From the NCBI GenBank assembly GCA_031277685.1, contig JAITLV010000126.1, positions 124,001 to 188,000 on the forward strand: DNA of 64,000 nt, given 5' to 3'. The notes under the pieces are model-generated. The model did not search any database. It was not told the DNA's origin and was given only the letters and a program-made list of their open reading frames with translations. Positions 16,590-25,166 of the stretch are shown here, one piece after another (position 1 is the first letter of the stretch; each line of letters begins with the position of its first letter). The DNA is from Sphingobacterium sp. (lineage in GTDB: Bacteria > Bacteroidota > Bacteroidia > Sphingobacteriales > Sphingobacteriaceae). Position numbers and translations under genes: made by a program.

Positions 16590-17702
16590 TTATTGAAATA
16601 TGGAACGTTCTGCTATGCGCCCACGATAGTTAAGTTTCCAATGGAAATTGAAATGTTCCAATGCGATCTCTGAAAAGATCAGCGAGCCTACCCACTTCAA
16701 CGTTTTTTCGAAATTGTTTTCCGCGTACCGGGTGAAGCCCGGCCATGAAGGGGACGTATAGCTGGTAAACGGATAAGGTGCAGACCCTGCTGTTACTGCA
16801 ATGCCTTTAACACATGCCTCCATTGTCATCTGATCGGCATAAGTAACCGACTGCCAGCCTGCAAAGCGGGTGTGCTTCCACATCTTCATCCTTACACCGG
16901 TTGAAGCATAGAATACATAACCTACCCGCCAGCGGTGATAATTCATTTTTACGGTACGGCCATTATGTTCCGGGAAAGTATCGCCATTATCCCCGGCATA
17001 AATATCTTCACCCACCTGGCCCCAAAAATTGCCTACCGATGATGAATTCATACTACATATTGGAAGTTTTGCTGGCCCTGTATACTTATCACCAAGCTCT
17101 CCCCATCTTGGAAAAGGGATGCGTTTAAAAGAGGTCAGATGTACTTTTGTTCCATCAATCTTCAATGGCTCCACGCCAGCTAATACCTCTTTGGCCGCCC
17201 TTGCCGGAATAGCATAGGCTTCTCCGTTTTCATTGCCGGGTTTAAAAGAATAAAGCGTGTCAGCAATCTGGATATATCCGTCCTTACTCAGCACCGTTGC
17301 AAACCAGCTATCGGGACAATCCAATAGTTGATTACTGTTGATCAGTGAATCAACCGTCGGCGCTCTACGGGTCTCAGACGTATCGGCATCAATTTGCTGG
17401 TATAAGGTTCTTAGTGAAGTATAACCAACTTTGTTAAAGCTCCGCTCCCAATCGTTAAGCTTTTCCGGGTTTTCATAGTTATCATGCAGGGTCTTCATCG
17501 TAGCATTAAAGATTTTAATGGACGGAAAATTGAGCCATCCGTTTGCCACCGTAGGTATTGGGCTAACGACTATACCAGGATCATCCTTTGAGAATGAAAA
17601 GGCCGCTTTTTGTGGCAATAGGTCTACCGACTGTTTACAGGCGTACATGGCCGAAGCGCCCAACACAGCTACAGCGAGCATAGCAAAGATTTTTGTTTTC
17701 AT
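16590..17702 (-). CDS. Exported protein, probable lipoprotein, unknown function
   Basis: 370 residues from the ATG at 17702. The N-terminus MKTKIFAMLAVAVLGASAMY ending in A-C at about residue 22 is a signal peptide with a lipobox-like Cys. The mature part has no repeats; it is rich in Trp, Tyr and Pro, with YHRWRVGYVFYASTGVRMK near residue 270. I do not recognise a family. It is the second gene of the minus-strand set, preceded by a one-TM protein and followed 263 bases later by traE, so it may be cargo at the operon head or a surface component of the transfer system. Confidence 0.6.
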   Translation of the reverse strand: MKTKIFAMLAVAVLGASAMYACKQSVDLLPQKAAFSFSKDDPGIVVSPIPTVANGWLNFPSIKIFNATMKTLHDNYENPEKLNDWERSFNKVGYTSLRTLYQQIDADTSETRRAPTVDSLINSNQLLDCPDSWFATVLSKDGYIQIADTLYSFKPGNENGEAYAIPARAAKEVLAGVEPLKIDGTKVHLTSFKRIPFPRWGELGDKYTGPAKLPICSMNSSSVGNFWGQVGEDIYAGDNGDTFPEHNGRTVKMNYHRWRVGYVFYASTGVRMKMWKHTRFAGWQSVTYADQMTMEACVKGIAVTAGSAPYPFTSYTSPSWPGFTRYAENNFEKTLKWVGSLIFSEIALEHFNFHWKLNYRGRIAERSIFQ

Positions 17703-17742
17703 GTTTTTACGATTTATCAAGTTTTATTTTCAGAATGTACTT

Positions 17743-18168
17743 TTACTGCTCTTCACTCAATTTTACCAGCGAATCCCATTGCTGATTCAATTCATGATCG
17801 CTAAAAGTCACCCCACAGATACTTTCAGAAGCGGGAATAAGAAAGTTATTAATAGCATGCTGGACGGCAGGCTGACTTAACCCGTCATAGTTTGCCAGTC
17901 GATGACGGAACTGAACAATCAGTTCCTCTTTGCTGACCTCTTTGCCTGCCGCTTCCAGAATGCTGTGGCGTATCTCTTCCGTCAGCATATCCAAATCCAG
18001 GATACTTCCTTCGCTGTACTGATCGGAACCTTTTCCTAATTTTGTTCCTTGGAACTTCGCCTTTAAGCTTCTCCTGTAAAAGAAGATCAGATAGAAGGCA
18101 TAATAAATAATCACCATTGCCGCAACTGCGCTCAAGTATGATTTCCAGGTAATGTTTTCTAGCATCAT
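17743..18168 (-). CDS. Single-pass membrane protein at the head of the tra gene set
   Basis: 141 residues. One membrane helix lies at about residues 10-30 (YLSAVAAMVIIYYAFYLIFF), followed by a basic stop-transfer stretch YRRSLKAKF and a cytoplasmic helical domain of about 100 residues with no known motif. There is no signal cleavage site. It is 40 bases upstream of the exported-protein gene and is the first gene in the block, with about 400 non-coding bases before it. I do not recognise it beyond being a typical small gene of Bacteroidota conjugative elements. Confidence 0.55.
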   Translation of the reverse strand: MMLENITWKSYLSAVAAMVIIYYAFYLIFFYRRSLKAKFQGTKLGKGSDQYSEGSILDLDMLTEEIRHSILEAAGKEVSKEELIVQFRHRLANYDGLSQPAVQHAINNFLIPASESICGVTFSDHELNQQWDSLVKLSEEQ

Positions 18169-18527
18169 TTTTCGTTTTTGTTAGTTCTTAGTCGGGAATA
18201 CATTTCCCATTTGTTGAAAGCAAAATTGCATAGGATTTAGGGGCAGATTTTACACATAGTCTGTAGCTTGTTCTTTTTTTTTTCAAGCTCAAATACGGTT
18301 TCGGATAGCATCAATAGATAAGTGTGGCTTATATTTTATTGTGTATTGATGGCTTTTGGATGCCTTTTTAAGAAACATGGGGATTGAGATAGAAAAGTGT
18401 TCTCTATTTTCTATGATTATTATCGGGCTTGATGTTTTTTATTTTACTTAAATGACCGTTAAAATGAAACCATGAGAAGGCTGATCCCATTTTTTATTTT
18501 GGGTCTTGACAAGTCTTTAAGTAGCTG
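18169..18527. other. Non-coding region, probable promoter region of the tra operon
   Basis: About 360 A/T-rich bases between rteC and the first gene of the minus-strand set, with no credible ORF. It must hold the start signals of the tra operon on the minus strand, but I could not find a clean TAnnTTTG box. No strong inverted repeat apart from the rteC terminator at its right end. Confidence 0.4.
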
Positions 18528-18562
18528 CAAAAAAAAAGCCGCTTCATTATGGCGGCTTTTCG
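18528..18562 (-). terminator. Rho-independent terminator of rteC
   Basis: On the minus strand AAAAGCCGCC, loop, GCGGCTTTTTTTTT forms a stem with a long T run, 8 bases after the rteC stop. Confidence 0.85.
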
Positions 18563-18569
18563 AAGAAGG

Positions 18570-19412
18570 TTAGATATGCTTCTGCTCTATTCTCTGTTCA
18601 AGAGCATCTTTCATTTTATCAATGTAGGGCGTGTAACCTTTTTTCCTTATGCTCATGGCGATAAGAGAACGGGAAGGGTCACTGAGTTTAATATTCAATA
18701 GTATTTCAAAGGCTTGAAATAACCGTTTTGCTGGGAAATTCCCATAGTTAAACCATCCTTTTTCATTCATGCCTAATAAAGCCTCTTCGAGTGCAGCTTT
18801 TGGACCTGTGAACACGACTTGTTGTTTGCTTTCTTTTAATAGCTCATCCTGGAAATTATCACCAGTATTATTTTTACGCTGAAGCCCATTAAGATAGTCT
18901 CTTACTTCTTCAAACGCCTTCAATTTTGCAACCTTATAACTATGTGGATTTGAAAATTCAGGGTCAATATCTGAAAATGATACTGGTGTCAAAGGAATAG
19001 GTTTAGGAGATCGGACAAAAAATATGTTATCCAGACTGGTTTCTCCCGACCTACAATAATTATAAATAAAGTTATGCTTCTCAAAATAAGATTGAATACG
19101 AGTAAGGGCACGATCAATAAAGATCTTCCTTGCCTTATGTGCGCCAACCGGGCAATTAGATTCGATATATAAAACCTCCTCATTATAAATAAGCTCCTTT
19201 TGAAATTCCGGTTTAATTTCCTTAAAGAAACGGATTTCCTCATCGGGGCTTTTGAAGGTGTAATCTGCAATAAACTCCCTTAATCTTGAAATTGCTTTTT
19301 CAGCAGCGTTGAACGATCGTTCCGCCTGTTGTAATTTGTTCTCAGAGGTAACTGCTAACTTTTGCAGGTCAGCTGTCAATTCCGAGAGCAATGTCATCGT
19401 GAAGTTTTCCAT
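18570..19412 (-). CDS. rteC: RteC family regulator of ICE excision
   Basis: 280 residues, cytoplasmic. The family pattern is visible: an N-terminal coiled helix, then SPDEEIRFFKEIKPEFQKEL, YIESNCPVG, RIQSYFEKHNFIYNYCRSG followed by ETSLDNIFFVR, and a helical C-terminus with FNYGNFPAKRLFQAFEILLN. In CTnDOT, RteC activates the excision operon (family knowledge). Here rteA and rteB, the tetracycline-linked sensor and regulator that control rteC in CTnDOT, are not adjacent, so its input is unknown. The gene stands alone with its own terminator. The ATG at 19412 is used; a second ATG five codons downstream is possible. Confidence 0.82.
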   Translation of the reverse strand: MENFTMTLLSELTADLQKLAVTSENKLQQAERSFNAAEKAISRLREFIADYTFKSPDEEIRFFKEIKPEFQKELIYNEEVLYIESNCPVGAHKARKIFIDRALTRIQSYFEKHNFIYNYCRSGETSLDNIFFVRSPKPIPLTPVSFSDIDPEFSNPHSYKVAKLKAFEEVRDYLNGLQRKNNTGDNFQDELLKESKQQVVFTGPKAALEEALLGMNEKGWFNYGNFPAKRLFQAFEILLNIKLSDPSRSLIAMSIRKKGYTPYIDKMKDALEQRIEQKHI

Positions 19413-20070
19413 ATGCTAGTGATGTTTGGTATACGTTTGATCAATAAACATTGGTAGTGCATAGAAGGCTCTATCCAACAAATGACTATAACTACCTTGA
19501 CACAAACTGAGAACTGGTAGGGACAGATTTTGAAGTAAACGAAAGGCTGCTACTTTCAGATCGTGTCCCCCATTCCTGCCAAACACGCAGGGAAAGAAAA
19601 GTAATCGTATTACGAAAATAAAGGAATTGATTTTTATCAAATTCATAAAAATATCATAAAAAGACAGATGCGGGTACAGGTTTAAGTAAGACCTTAAGCT
19701 TATCCTTTCCAAAAAATTCTTCCGATGCATAACTGAGTTGTTTAAGTTTTTAATTTTTGTCTTCCAAATTTATAGCGGTTATGGAGCAATGTCCGTAACT
19801 GTAGGCGCCTGAAATCGCAGGTTCGGCGAATTGATAATTAAGTTGGCTATAAATACAGACGAATATGCTTACCTCTTTTATTTAAAAATGAGCGGCACAA
19901 AATTTCTTATTAAAGAAAGTGCCGTATTCATTGGTCTATCTTGCCGATTCATTTGCTATTCTAAGGCATTCAGATGGTAAATGTCGTTCATCACTTTTTT
20001 TGAACGCTTCGTGTATTAAAGTCTTCAACTCATAAAGGTCTTAGCTATATTTCTTCAGATAACCACGAAA
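19413..20070. other. Divergent intergenic region between rteC and lanB, with one strong hairpin
   Basis: About 660 bases with no credible gene. It separates the divergent rteC and lanB genes and should contain both promoters. A hairpin at 19893-19924 has an outer CGGCAC/GTGCCG stem, a four-A bulge and an inner TTTCTT/AAGAAA stem around ATTA; no T run follows, so it looks regulatory. A weak -7-like TATATTTC lies at 20046-20053, 18 bases before the lanB start, without a matching TTTG box. Confidence 0.4.
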
Positions 20071-22872
20071 ATGAAACTTGAAATATATCCCGACCTGGTT
20101 GTACGTGTACCACAATTTCCACTCACAGCCAATTTGATCAATAGCTGGAATGACCTGAAAGATTCAATCCGGTACGGTTCGCCGGATTTTTATAATCTAA
20201 TAAAAGATACGGCTGCCGAAGATATCAGAAATTTAGAACGGCCTATTCAACATTCCATTTGGAAATACTTTAACCGTTGCCGGTACCGGGCCACTCCCTA
20301 CGGCAGTTTTGCCGGTTTTGGTATTGTTCCAGCAGGTCACAGGTACCAAAAAACTCCCCTTATTATTGACGATAAGCAATTGGTACATCAATCCATATGC
20401 TGGACAAAACATAAAGAGTTGCAGAATAGAAGCCCTTTGGACGGATCAACTATTCTTTTTGCTAACAGCAGCTATTATAAATTCAACGATTGCCTGCGCT
20501 ACCTGACCCACAGTGAAGAAAGCGGTTTTGAGATCAGCGAGATTGATTATTTAACTGAAGTAATCGAAGTATTGGAAGCATGCAGAGAGCCGGTGGCTTT
20601 CATTCAACTGATGCAACAACCGACTTGGCGGGCAGCGAAAAAAAAGCTGATCAAAGACATGATTAGCGTACAACTTTTACTTACCGATACATCGCCCAAT
20701 ATTATCGGTCGGGATTATTTTAAACGATTGGACATAAGTAACGCTCCATCCTTACCACAATATGCGATCGCTGAAAGGAAAGTAATTTCGGGTTATCCGG
20801 CCATGCCTGCATTTCGTAATTTAAATAGCTTAATAGCCTTATTGGATACCTTGCTTACGGCTTTTAGAAGTCCGGCATTGGAGCATTTCAAAAATGAATA
20901 TAATAACAAGTTTGAAGGCCGGCACCTTCCGTTAATGGAAGCACTTGATCCGGAAATAGGGATCAGCCTTTCCGCAAATGAGCAGTCGAAGCAGGACACA
21001 GATTTTATTGCCTCCTTAGCCAGGGCAAAAGACAAACCTGCAGCCGGCAAGCAAAGAGTTTTAGGAACATTATTTATTAAATCTGCTATTCAGGCAGGCA
21101 CCCGCTCTATTGATCTTGAAAACCTGCAAGGTGTATTTGAATCCGGGCATGGAAAACTGCCCAATTCCATAGGCATGCTATGCGCTGTTATTGATGATAA
21201 ATTGGTAGTAGAGCACCTGGGCGGTGCAACAGCGGTTTCCGTATTGGGAAGATACACAATAGCATCACCAGAAATTGAGGCGATGTGCAAGGACCTGGCG
21301 GATCGGGAACAAAAGGCCAATACCGACGTTTTGTTTTTTGACATTGGTTATATGTCTGAAATTGCCGTTGATAACGTAAACCGGCGCAGCCAGATCTATC
21401 CCTTACAGTTATCTATCCTCAACTATGACACCAGTGATCAGCCCCTGACCCTTGATGACCTTCTGGTGAGTGTTGTCGATGATGAGATCCGGCTCTATTC
21501 AAAAAAGTGGAAAAAAAGAATGGTACCCCGGCTATCCACCGCCTATAATTATAACCGCTCTGATCTTCCACTATTCAGATTTCTTTGCGAGCTACAGTAC
21601 CAGGGACTAAAGTCAAACCTTTCATTTAATCTTTCCGATATACTGCCGGATCAGCAGTTTTATCCCAGGTTAGTTTACAAAAATATTATTGTTTCTGCGG
21701 CAAAATGGCTGGTATCCTATGACCAGCTTCAGGATCATATCAAGGCCGATCCCATAAATACAGTTAAAACACTTTTGGCTGGATTAGGTATTGAACGGTA
21801 CGCGCTGATCCGGACCGATGACCGGACCTTATGTTTCGATACCGAATCAACAGAAGACATGGGCGAACTGCAATTCATTTTAAAGAAATTTCAGCGGTTT
21901 TATATCGAGGAAGGTTTTGTACCAAGCGAACCCATCGTTAAAGACCGACTGGACAGACCATACGCAAGCCAGTTTACAATTGCCTTATGCCATGAGCAAA
22001 AAGTTTATGACGGAATGAGTGCGGCCATATTGTTACCGGACACAAAGATCAGGCGCAACTTTCCCGCTGGATCAGAGTGGTTGTATTACGATATCTACAT
22101 CCATCCCCTCCGGGCAGATTATTTACTTCAGGATAAGCTATCTATATTCCTGAAAAAACACCGGTCAAAAATCCGATGCTGGTTTTTCCTCCGATATAAT
22201 AAGGACGGCCAGCATTTAAGGCTGAGAATGAAACTGCATCACTTACAAGACCTGGGAAAGATAATCATATCAATGGCTGATTTACTGGAAGCAGAACTAG
22301 ACAGCGGATTGATCTCTGAATTCAAGATCAGCAGATACCAAAGGGAACTGGAAAGGTATAGCCCGGCACTCATGGAACCGACCGAACATTTATTTTTTAC
22401 CGACAGCAAGTTCGTTTTGTCTTTATTATCATCCTTAACAGAGGAAGAGCTCAAATATCAGCTCTGCCTTGATCTGGTCCTCCGGATCAGGGATGCAGCG
22501 CCGATAGCTAAAGAAGTTTTTGACAGCATGATTAACCGGACCTGCGCTTATTTTTTAAAAGAACATAATGCGGATAACAAAACTTACAAGCAGCTAAACG
22601 AGCAATACAAAAAATTCAAATCATCAACCAGAATCTATCTTACACCAACATTAGATAATCAATTCACGGCTTTCGAATCAGAATTTATAAGCTTACTTTT
22701 TTCTTGTCCAGGGCCTGACCGGGAAAGGCTCTTTACCGATCTATTCCATATGCATATTAATCGGCTTTTTGCAGTGCATCAAAGAACTCATGAAATGATA
22801 GTTTATTATTTTATTGTAAAAAGGCTACAGTACGAAAAAGCTATGTTGAAAAGTAAAATAATAGCAAACTAA
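20071..22872 (+). CDS. Lanthipeptide dehydratase, full-length LanB type
   Basis: 933 residues, the expected length for a class I LanB with both domains. The N-terminal glutamylation domain covers about 1-640, with the hallmark YRATPYGSFAGFG near residue 75. The C-terminal elimination domain (SpaB_C, thiopeptide-type) starts at about 667 with EWLYYDIYIHPLRADYLL and continues through WFFLRYNKDGQHLRLRMKL. Such enzymes use glutamyl-tRNA to glutamylate Ser and Thr of a precursor peptide and then eliminate glutamate, leaving dehydroalanine or dehydrobutyrine. The likely substrate is the Thr-rich peptide at 24718-24864. The gene converges with the response regulator gene, overlapping it by 4 bases. 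No LanC or exporter is adjacent. Confidence 0.92.
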   Translation: MKLEIYPDLVVRVPQFPLTANLINSWNDLKDSIRYGSPDFYNLIKDTAAEDIRNLERPIQHSIWKYFNRCRYRATPYGSFAGFGIVPAGHRYQKTPLIIDDKQLVHQSICWTKHKELQNRSPLDGSTILFANSSYYKFNDCLRYLTHSEESGFEISEIDYLTEVIEVLEACREPVAFIQLMQQPTWRAAKKKLIKDMISVQLLLTDTSPNIIGRDYFKRLDISNAPSLPQYAIAERKVISGYPAMPAFRNLNSLIALLDTLLTAFRSPALEHFKNEYNNKFEGRHLPLMEALDPEIGISLSANEQSKQDTDFIASLARAKDKPAAGKQRVLGTLFIKSAIQAGTRSIDLENLQGVFESGHGKLPNSIGMLCAVIDDKLVVEHLGGATAVSVLGRYTIASPEIEAMCKDLADREQKANTDVLFFDIGYMSEIAVDNVNRRSQIYPLQLSILNYDTSDQPLTLDDLLVSVVDDEIRLYSKKWKKRMVPRLSTAYNYNRSDLPLFRFLCELQYQGLKSNLSFNLSDILPDQQFYPRLVYKNIIVSAAKWLVSYDQLQDHIKADPINTVKTLLAGLGIERYALIRTDDRTLCFDTESTEDMGELQFILKKFQRFYIEEGFVPSEPIVKDRLDRPYASQFTIALCHEQKVYDGMSAAILLPDTKIRRNFPAGSEWLYYDIYIHPLRADYLLQDKLSIFLKKHRSKIRCWFFLRYNKDGQHLRLRMKLHHLQDLGKIIISMADLLEAELDSGLISEFKISRYQRELERYSPALMEPTEHLFFTDSKFVLSLLSSLTEEELKYQLCLDLVLRIRDAAPIAKEVFDSMINRTCAYFLKEHNADNKTYKQLNEQYKKFKSSTRIYLTPTLDNQFTAFESEFISLLFSCPGPDRERLFTDLFHMHINRLFAVHQRTHEMIVYYFIVKRLQYEKAMLKSKIIAN

Positions 22873-23594
22873 ACCTTACCATACTTTTGTAACCATTTTT
22901 TTAAAGCGGGTTTATAGACCCTTCCCACTTTGATTTCCGGTCCAATGTGTAAGGTTACAGAATCCTTATTATAATCTTTGACCTGCTTGATATGTATTGC
23001 CCATGATCGGTGCACACGTATGAAATGGTCTGACTTTAATGAATCATAAAAATTAGTTAGCGACATTAAAGGCATTAAATGGGTTCCGTCCGCCAGGAAA
23101 ACTTTACAATAATTGCCAAATGCCGAAATATAGGCGATGTGATCTTTCTGAACGATCCAATTTCTGGCTGTCCGGGAATCTGCAATGGTAATGGAATTAC
23201 TTTTAAAACCTGGATCGTTGGTGGAGAGTTCCTTTAATTGCCTGCATTTTTCAATCGCTTTTAAAAACCGCTCATAAGAAAATGGCTTTAAAAGATAATC
23301 GACTGCGCCATATTCATAAGATTGCACTGCGAAATCTGCATGCCCCGTTGAAAATACGATCATTGTCTTGCCTGCCGCGATCTCCGCTAGTACCGCCCCT
23401 GAAATGGCTTTCATTTCCAGATCAAGGAAGAGGATATCCGGCAGATCATTACCGGCAAGTAAAAGGTCCCTGGCTTCGGCAGGCATGATTATACCGCCCT
23501 TATAAGTTAGGTCCTCTGTGGCATGGATATAGCTTGCCAGTGTATCTATGGCAGCTTGCTCGTCATCTACAACCAAACAGGACATTAGCATCAT
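22869..23594 (-). CDS. LytTR family response regulator of the RiPP locus
   Basis: 241 residues from the ATG at 23594, which overlaps the kinase stop by 4 bases (ATGA). A receiver domain occupies about 1-125, with CLVVDDEQAA at the start, the phospho-acceptor Asp in DILFLDLEMKA and Lys in DYLLKPFSY. A LytTR DNA-binding domain follows at about 140-241, with ISAFGNYCKVFLADGTHL and HFIRVHRSWAIHI. LytTR regulators usually control secreted or surface products in response to a peptide or other signal. Placement between lanB and the precursor gene makes the RiPP locus its likely target. Confidence 0.92.
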   Translation of the reverse strand: MMLMSCLVVDDEQAAIDTLASYIHATEDLTYKGGIIMPAEARDLLLAGNDLPDILFLDLEMKAISGAVLAEIAAGKTMIVFSTGHADFAVQSYEYGAVDYLLKPFSYERFLKAIEKCRQLKELSTNDPGFKSNSITIADSRTARNWIVQKDHIAYISAFGNYCKVFLADGTHLMPLMSLTNFYDSLKSDHFIRVHRSWAIHIKQVKDYNKDSVTLHIGPEIKVGRVYKPALKKWLQKYGKV

Positions 23595-24598
23595 AACGGA
23601 ATGACTATGTAAATACAAAAAAAATCTTCACTTTCCTCCACCTTCATGGTAAAGAAATCATCATACATATTTTTCAATCTTTTTCTTAAGTTATCAAGGC
23701 CTTGTTGATGAGAAATAACGCCCGTTGCATCCGCTTTCCAATTACTCATAGATACATGGAGCATTCTAGCGTCGTCGAACAATTCAAACCTTACCTTTTT
23801 TTTCGGATCGTTCGTGACACCATATTTGAAAACATTTTCTGCCAGGGTAAGGATAAGATGCGGAGGGATTCTATAAGCATCAGCAGGCTCGTTCAGTTTT
23901 ATTTGCTGATTAATAGACACGTCACCGTGTCGTAGTGTATTGATTTTAATAAGGGTATCGAGCTGGCCCAACTCTGCATGCAGGTTCGCCTTACCATCCT
24001 CTGCCGGTTCAGCCATCCCATAACGAGCATATTCAGACATGTAAGTGATCATTTTATCTGCTTTGGGAGACATCCCTCTTATTTCAGCATGGATAAAATT
24101 CAGAGAATTGAATATCAGGTGCGGGCTTATCCTGGAATAAAGCGCATTGTTCTCCAGTAGCTTCTCCCGTTTGAGCATCTTAATAAACGTAAAGAACCCG
24201 AATGGGATGGCGGCCAATGCCGACACGATAATGACCCGCCAGCCGTAATTAACGAGTACTGGACGGCTTATATGAGCGAAGGGGTCATTAAACCCATGTA
24301 TGGAGATTAGGTACCCGCAAATGGTAAGGGTGTAATACAGGGCAAAACCGATCAGGATCAGCAGAATCGGCTGGTATATCGTCTTTCTCTTTTCATAGGC
24401 CCTGGGATAAAGGAAATAGCAATTAAAAAAGAAAAAGAAGGTGTCAATAAGGTAAAACAGGCCGAAAACCCACCACTTTCCCCTTCCCCCGTTCAAAGTG
24501 ACCATTTTATATTCCCCTATAATATAGGCCAGGACGATGAGGCCAAGGTATTTTACCCGGTTAAATATTGACCGAAATTTTAGTAAAAAGTAGTCCAT
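23591..24598 (-). CDS. LytS-type sensor histidine kinase of the RiPP locus
   Basis: 335 residues. Four membrane helices occupy roughly the first 140 residues, with no extracellular domain of note. The His_kinase (PF06580) core has its phospho-accepting motif in ISPHLIFNSLNFI at about 155, and the HATPase part begins near residue 245 (PPHLILTLAENVFKYG). Kinase and regulator form a two-gene operon, kinase first. The kinase gene is divergent from the precursor peptide gene with about 120 bases between, which allows shared control. The signal is unknown; the short membrane input domain would suit a hydrophobic peptide or envelope signal. Confidence 0.9.
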   Translation of the reverse strand: MDYFLLKFRSIFNRVKYLGLIVLAYIIGEYKMVTLNGGRGKWWVFGLFYLIDTFFFFFNCYFLYPRAYEKRKTIYQPILLILIGFALYYTLTICGYLISIHGFNDPFAHISRPVLVNYGWRVIIVSALAAIPFGFFTFIKMLKREKLLENNALYSRISPHLIFNSLNFIHAEIRGMSPKADKMITYMSEYARYGMAEPAEDGKANLHAELGQLDTLIKINTLRHGDVSINQQIKLNEPADAYRIPPHLILTLAENVFKYGVTNDPKKKVRFELFDDARMLHVSMSNWKADATGVISHQQGLDNLRKRLKNMYDDFFTMKVEESEDFFCIYIVIPL

Positions 24599-24633
24599 TT
24601 TCCCCTTTTTGTGTCTTTAATCAATTATTTCGT

Positions 24634-24682
24634 ACCGTTAGTGTATCATTTTTGGAATCGGCTTACTGGCATTTTACCTTTA
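24634..24682 (+). promoter_or_regulatory. Promoter of the precursor peptide gene with a LytTR-like half site
   Basis: TTTG at 24651-24654 and TACCTTTA at 24675-24682, 20 bases apart, fit the Bacteroidota -33/-7 promoter (TTTG, then TAnnTTTG) except for the last base. Just upstream, ACCGTTAGT at 24634-24642 matches the published 9-base LytTR half-site consensus. A second half site at the usual 12-13 base spacing is not visible. Confidence 0.5.
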
Positions 24683-24697
24683 GGTCACAATAGAATT

Positions 24698-24721
24698 ATG
24701 AACAAAATTTCATCATCATGA
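24698..24721 (+). other. Seven-codon upstream ORF overlapping the precursor start
   Basis: ATG at 24698 encodes MNKISSS and a TGA whose first bases form the ATG of the precursor (ATGA overlap at 24718-24721). It lies downstream of the predicted promoter, so it would be transcribed. Its Ser codons (TCA TCA TCA) immediately before the overlap could couple or tune translation of the precursor. Function not demonstrable from sequence. Confidence 0.35.
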
Positions 24722-24864
24722 AAAGCAAAAACCAAAAATCATTAAACCAGAGATCTGCTTTCAGATTCGGTAAAAACAAAGCCTTTAATACCGGCGCAAG
24801 CCCTTCTGTTTTTACCACCACTACTACCATTACTTCAAGCCCTACAATGACCTGTCCGAAGTAA
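24718..24864 (+). CDS. Putative class I lanthipeptide precursor (Thr-rich core)
   Basis: 48 residues. The first 27 are a basic leader, MKSKNQKSLNQRSAFRFGKN and so on, and the tail from about residue 28 holds a run of dehydratable residues, five consecutive Thr, then ITSSPTMTCPK with a single Cys near the C-terminus. That composition (Ser/Thr-dense core, terminal Cys, charged leader with an F-R-F-G stretch) matches short class I lanthipeptide precursors annotated in Bacteroidota. It is encoded 1.8 kb from the LanB gene, beside the LytTR pair, and is preceded by a near-consensus promoter and followed by a hairpin. Only one Cys means at most one thioether ring; most Thr could remain as dehydrobutyrine. 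The leader cleavage site is not obvious. Confidence 0.7.
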   Translation: MKSKNQKSLNQRSAFRFGKNKAFNTGASPSVFTTTTTITSSPTMTCPK

Positions 24865-24928
24865 TCGGATGCTATTAAAGAGTTTCTTTGCTCTATAGTA
24901 ATTTGTTCGACCTTTCTGGTAGATGTGT

Positions 24929-24971
24929 TATAAGGCTGGTGGTTTAATTACAGAGCCAGCCTTAAACTTTA
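24929..24971 (+). terminator. Probable terminator after the precursor gene
   Basis: AAGGCTGG at 24932-24939 pairs with CCAGCCTT at 24956-24963. Only a short T stretch follows, so termination may be partial. The remaining bases to 25166 carry one small hairpin (25107-25125, GTGGCTTC/GAAGCTAC) and no gene. Confidence 0.5.
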
Positions 24972-25166
24972 AAATTAATTGAATATTTGTAGTAATCAGC
25001 CCTTAACCCCTTGATCTTAAACAGATAAAAATCTCAAATCTTTAAGATAAAAACCTGTATCACCTAATACCTTAATCCATTCCATTTCCTCACAGTGCTT
25101 GTAAAAGTGGCTTCTTTGAAGCTACAGGGGCATGCCATTCTTTTAATTTTCTTAAAATCAATTCTT

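Noticed and set aside
19416..19730. Minus-strand frame of 104 codons between rteC and lanB
   Set aside because: It is hydrophobic and irregular, lies in a promoter-type region, has no recognisable domain, and ends against rteC without a sensible spacer. Treated as non-coding.
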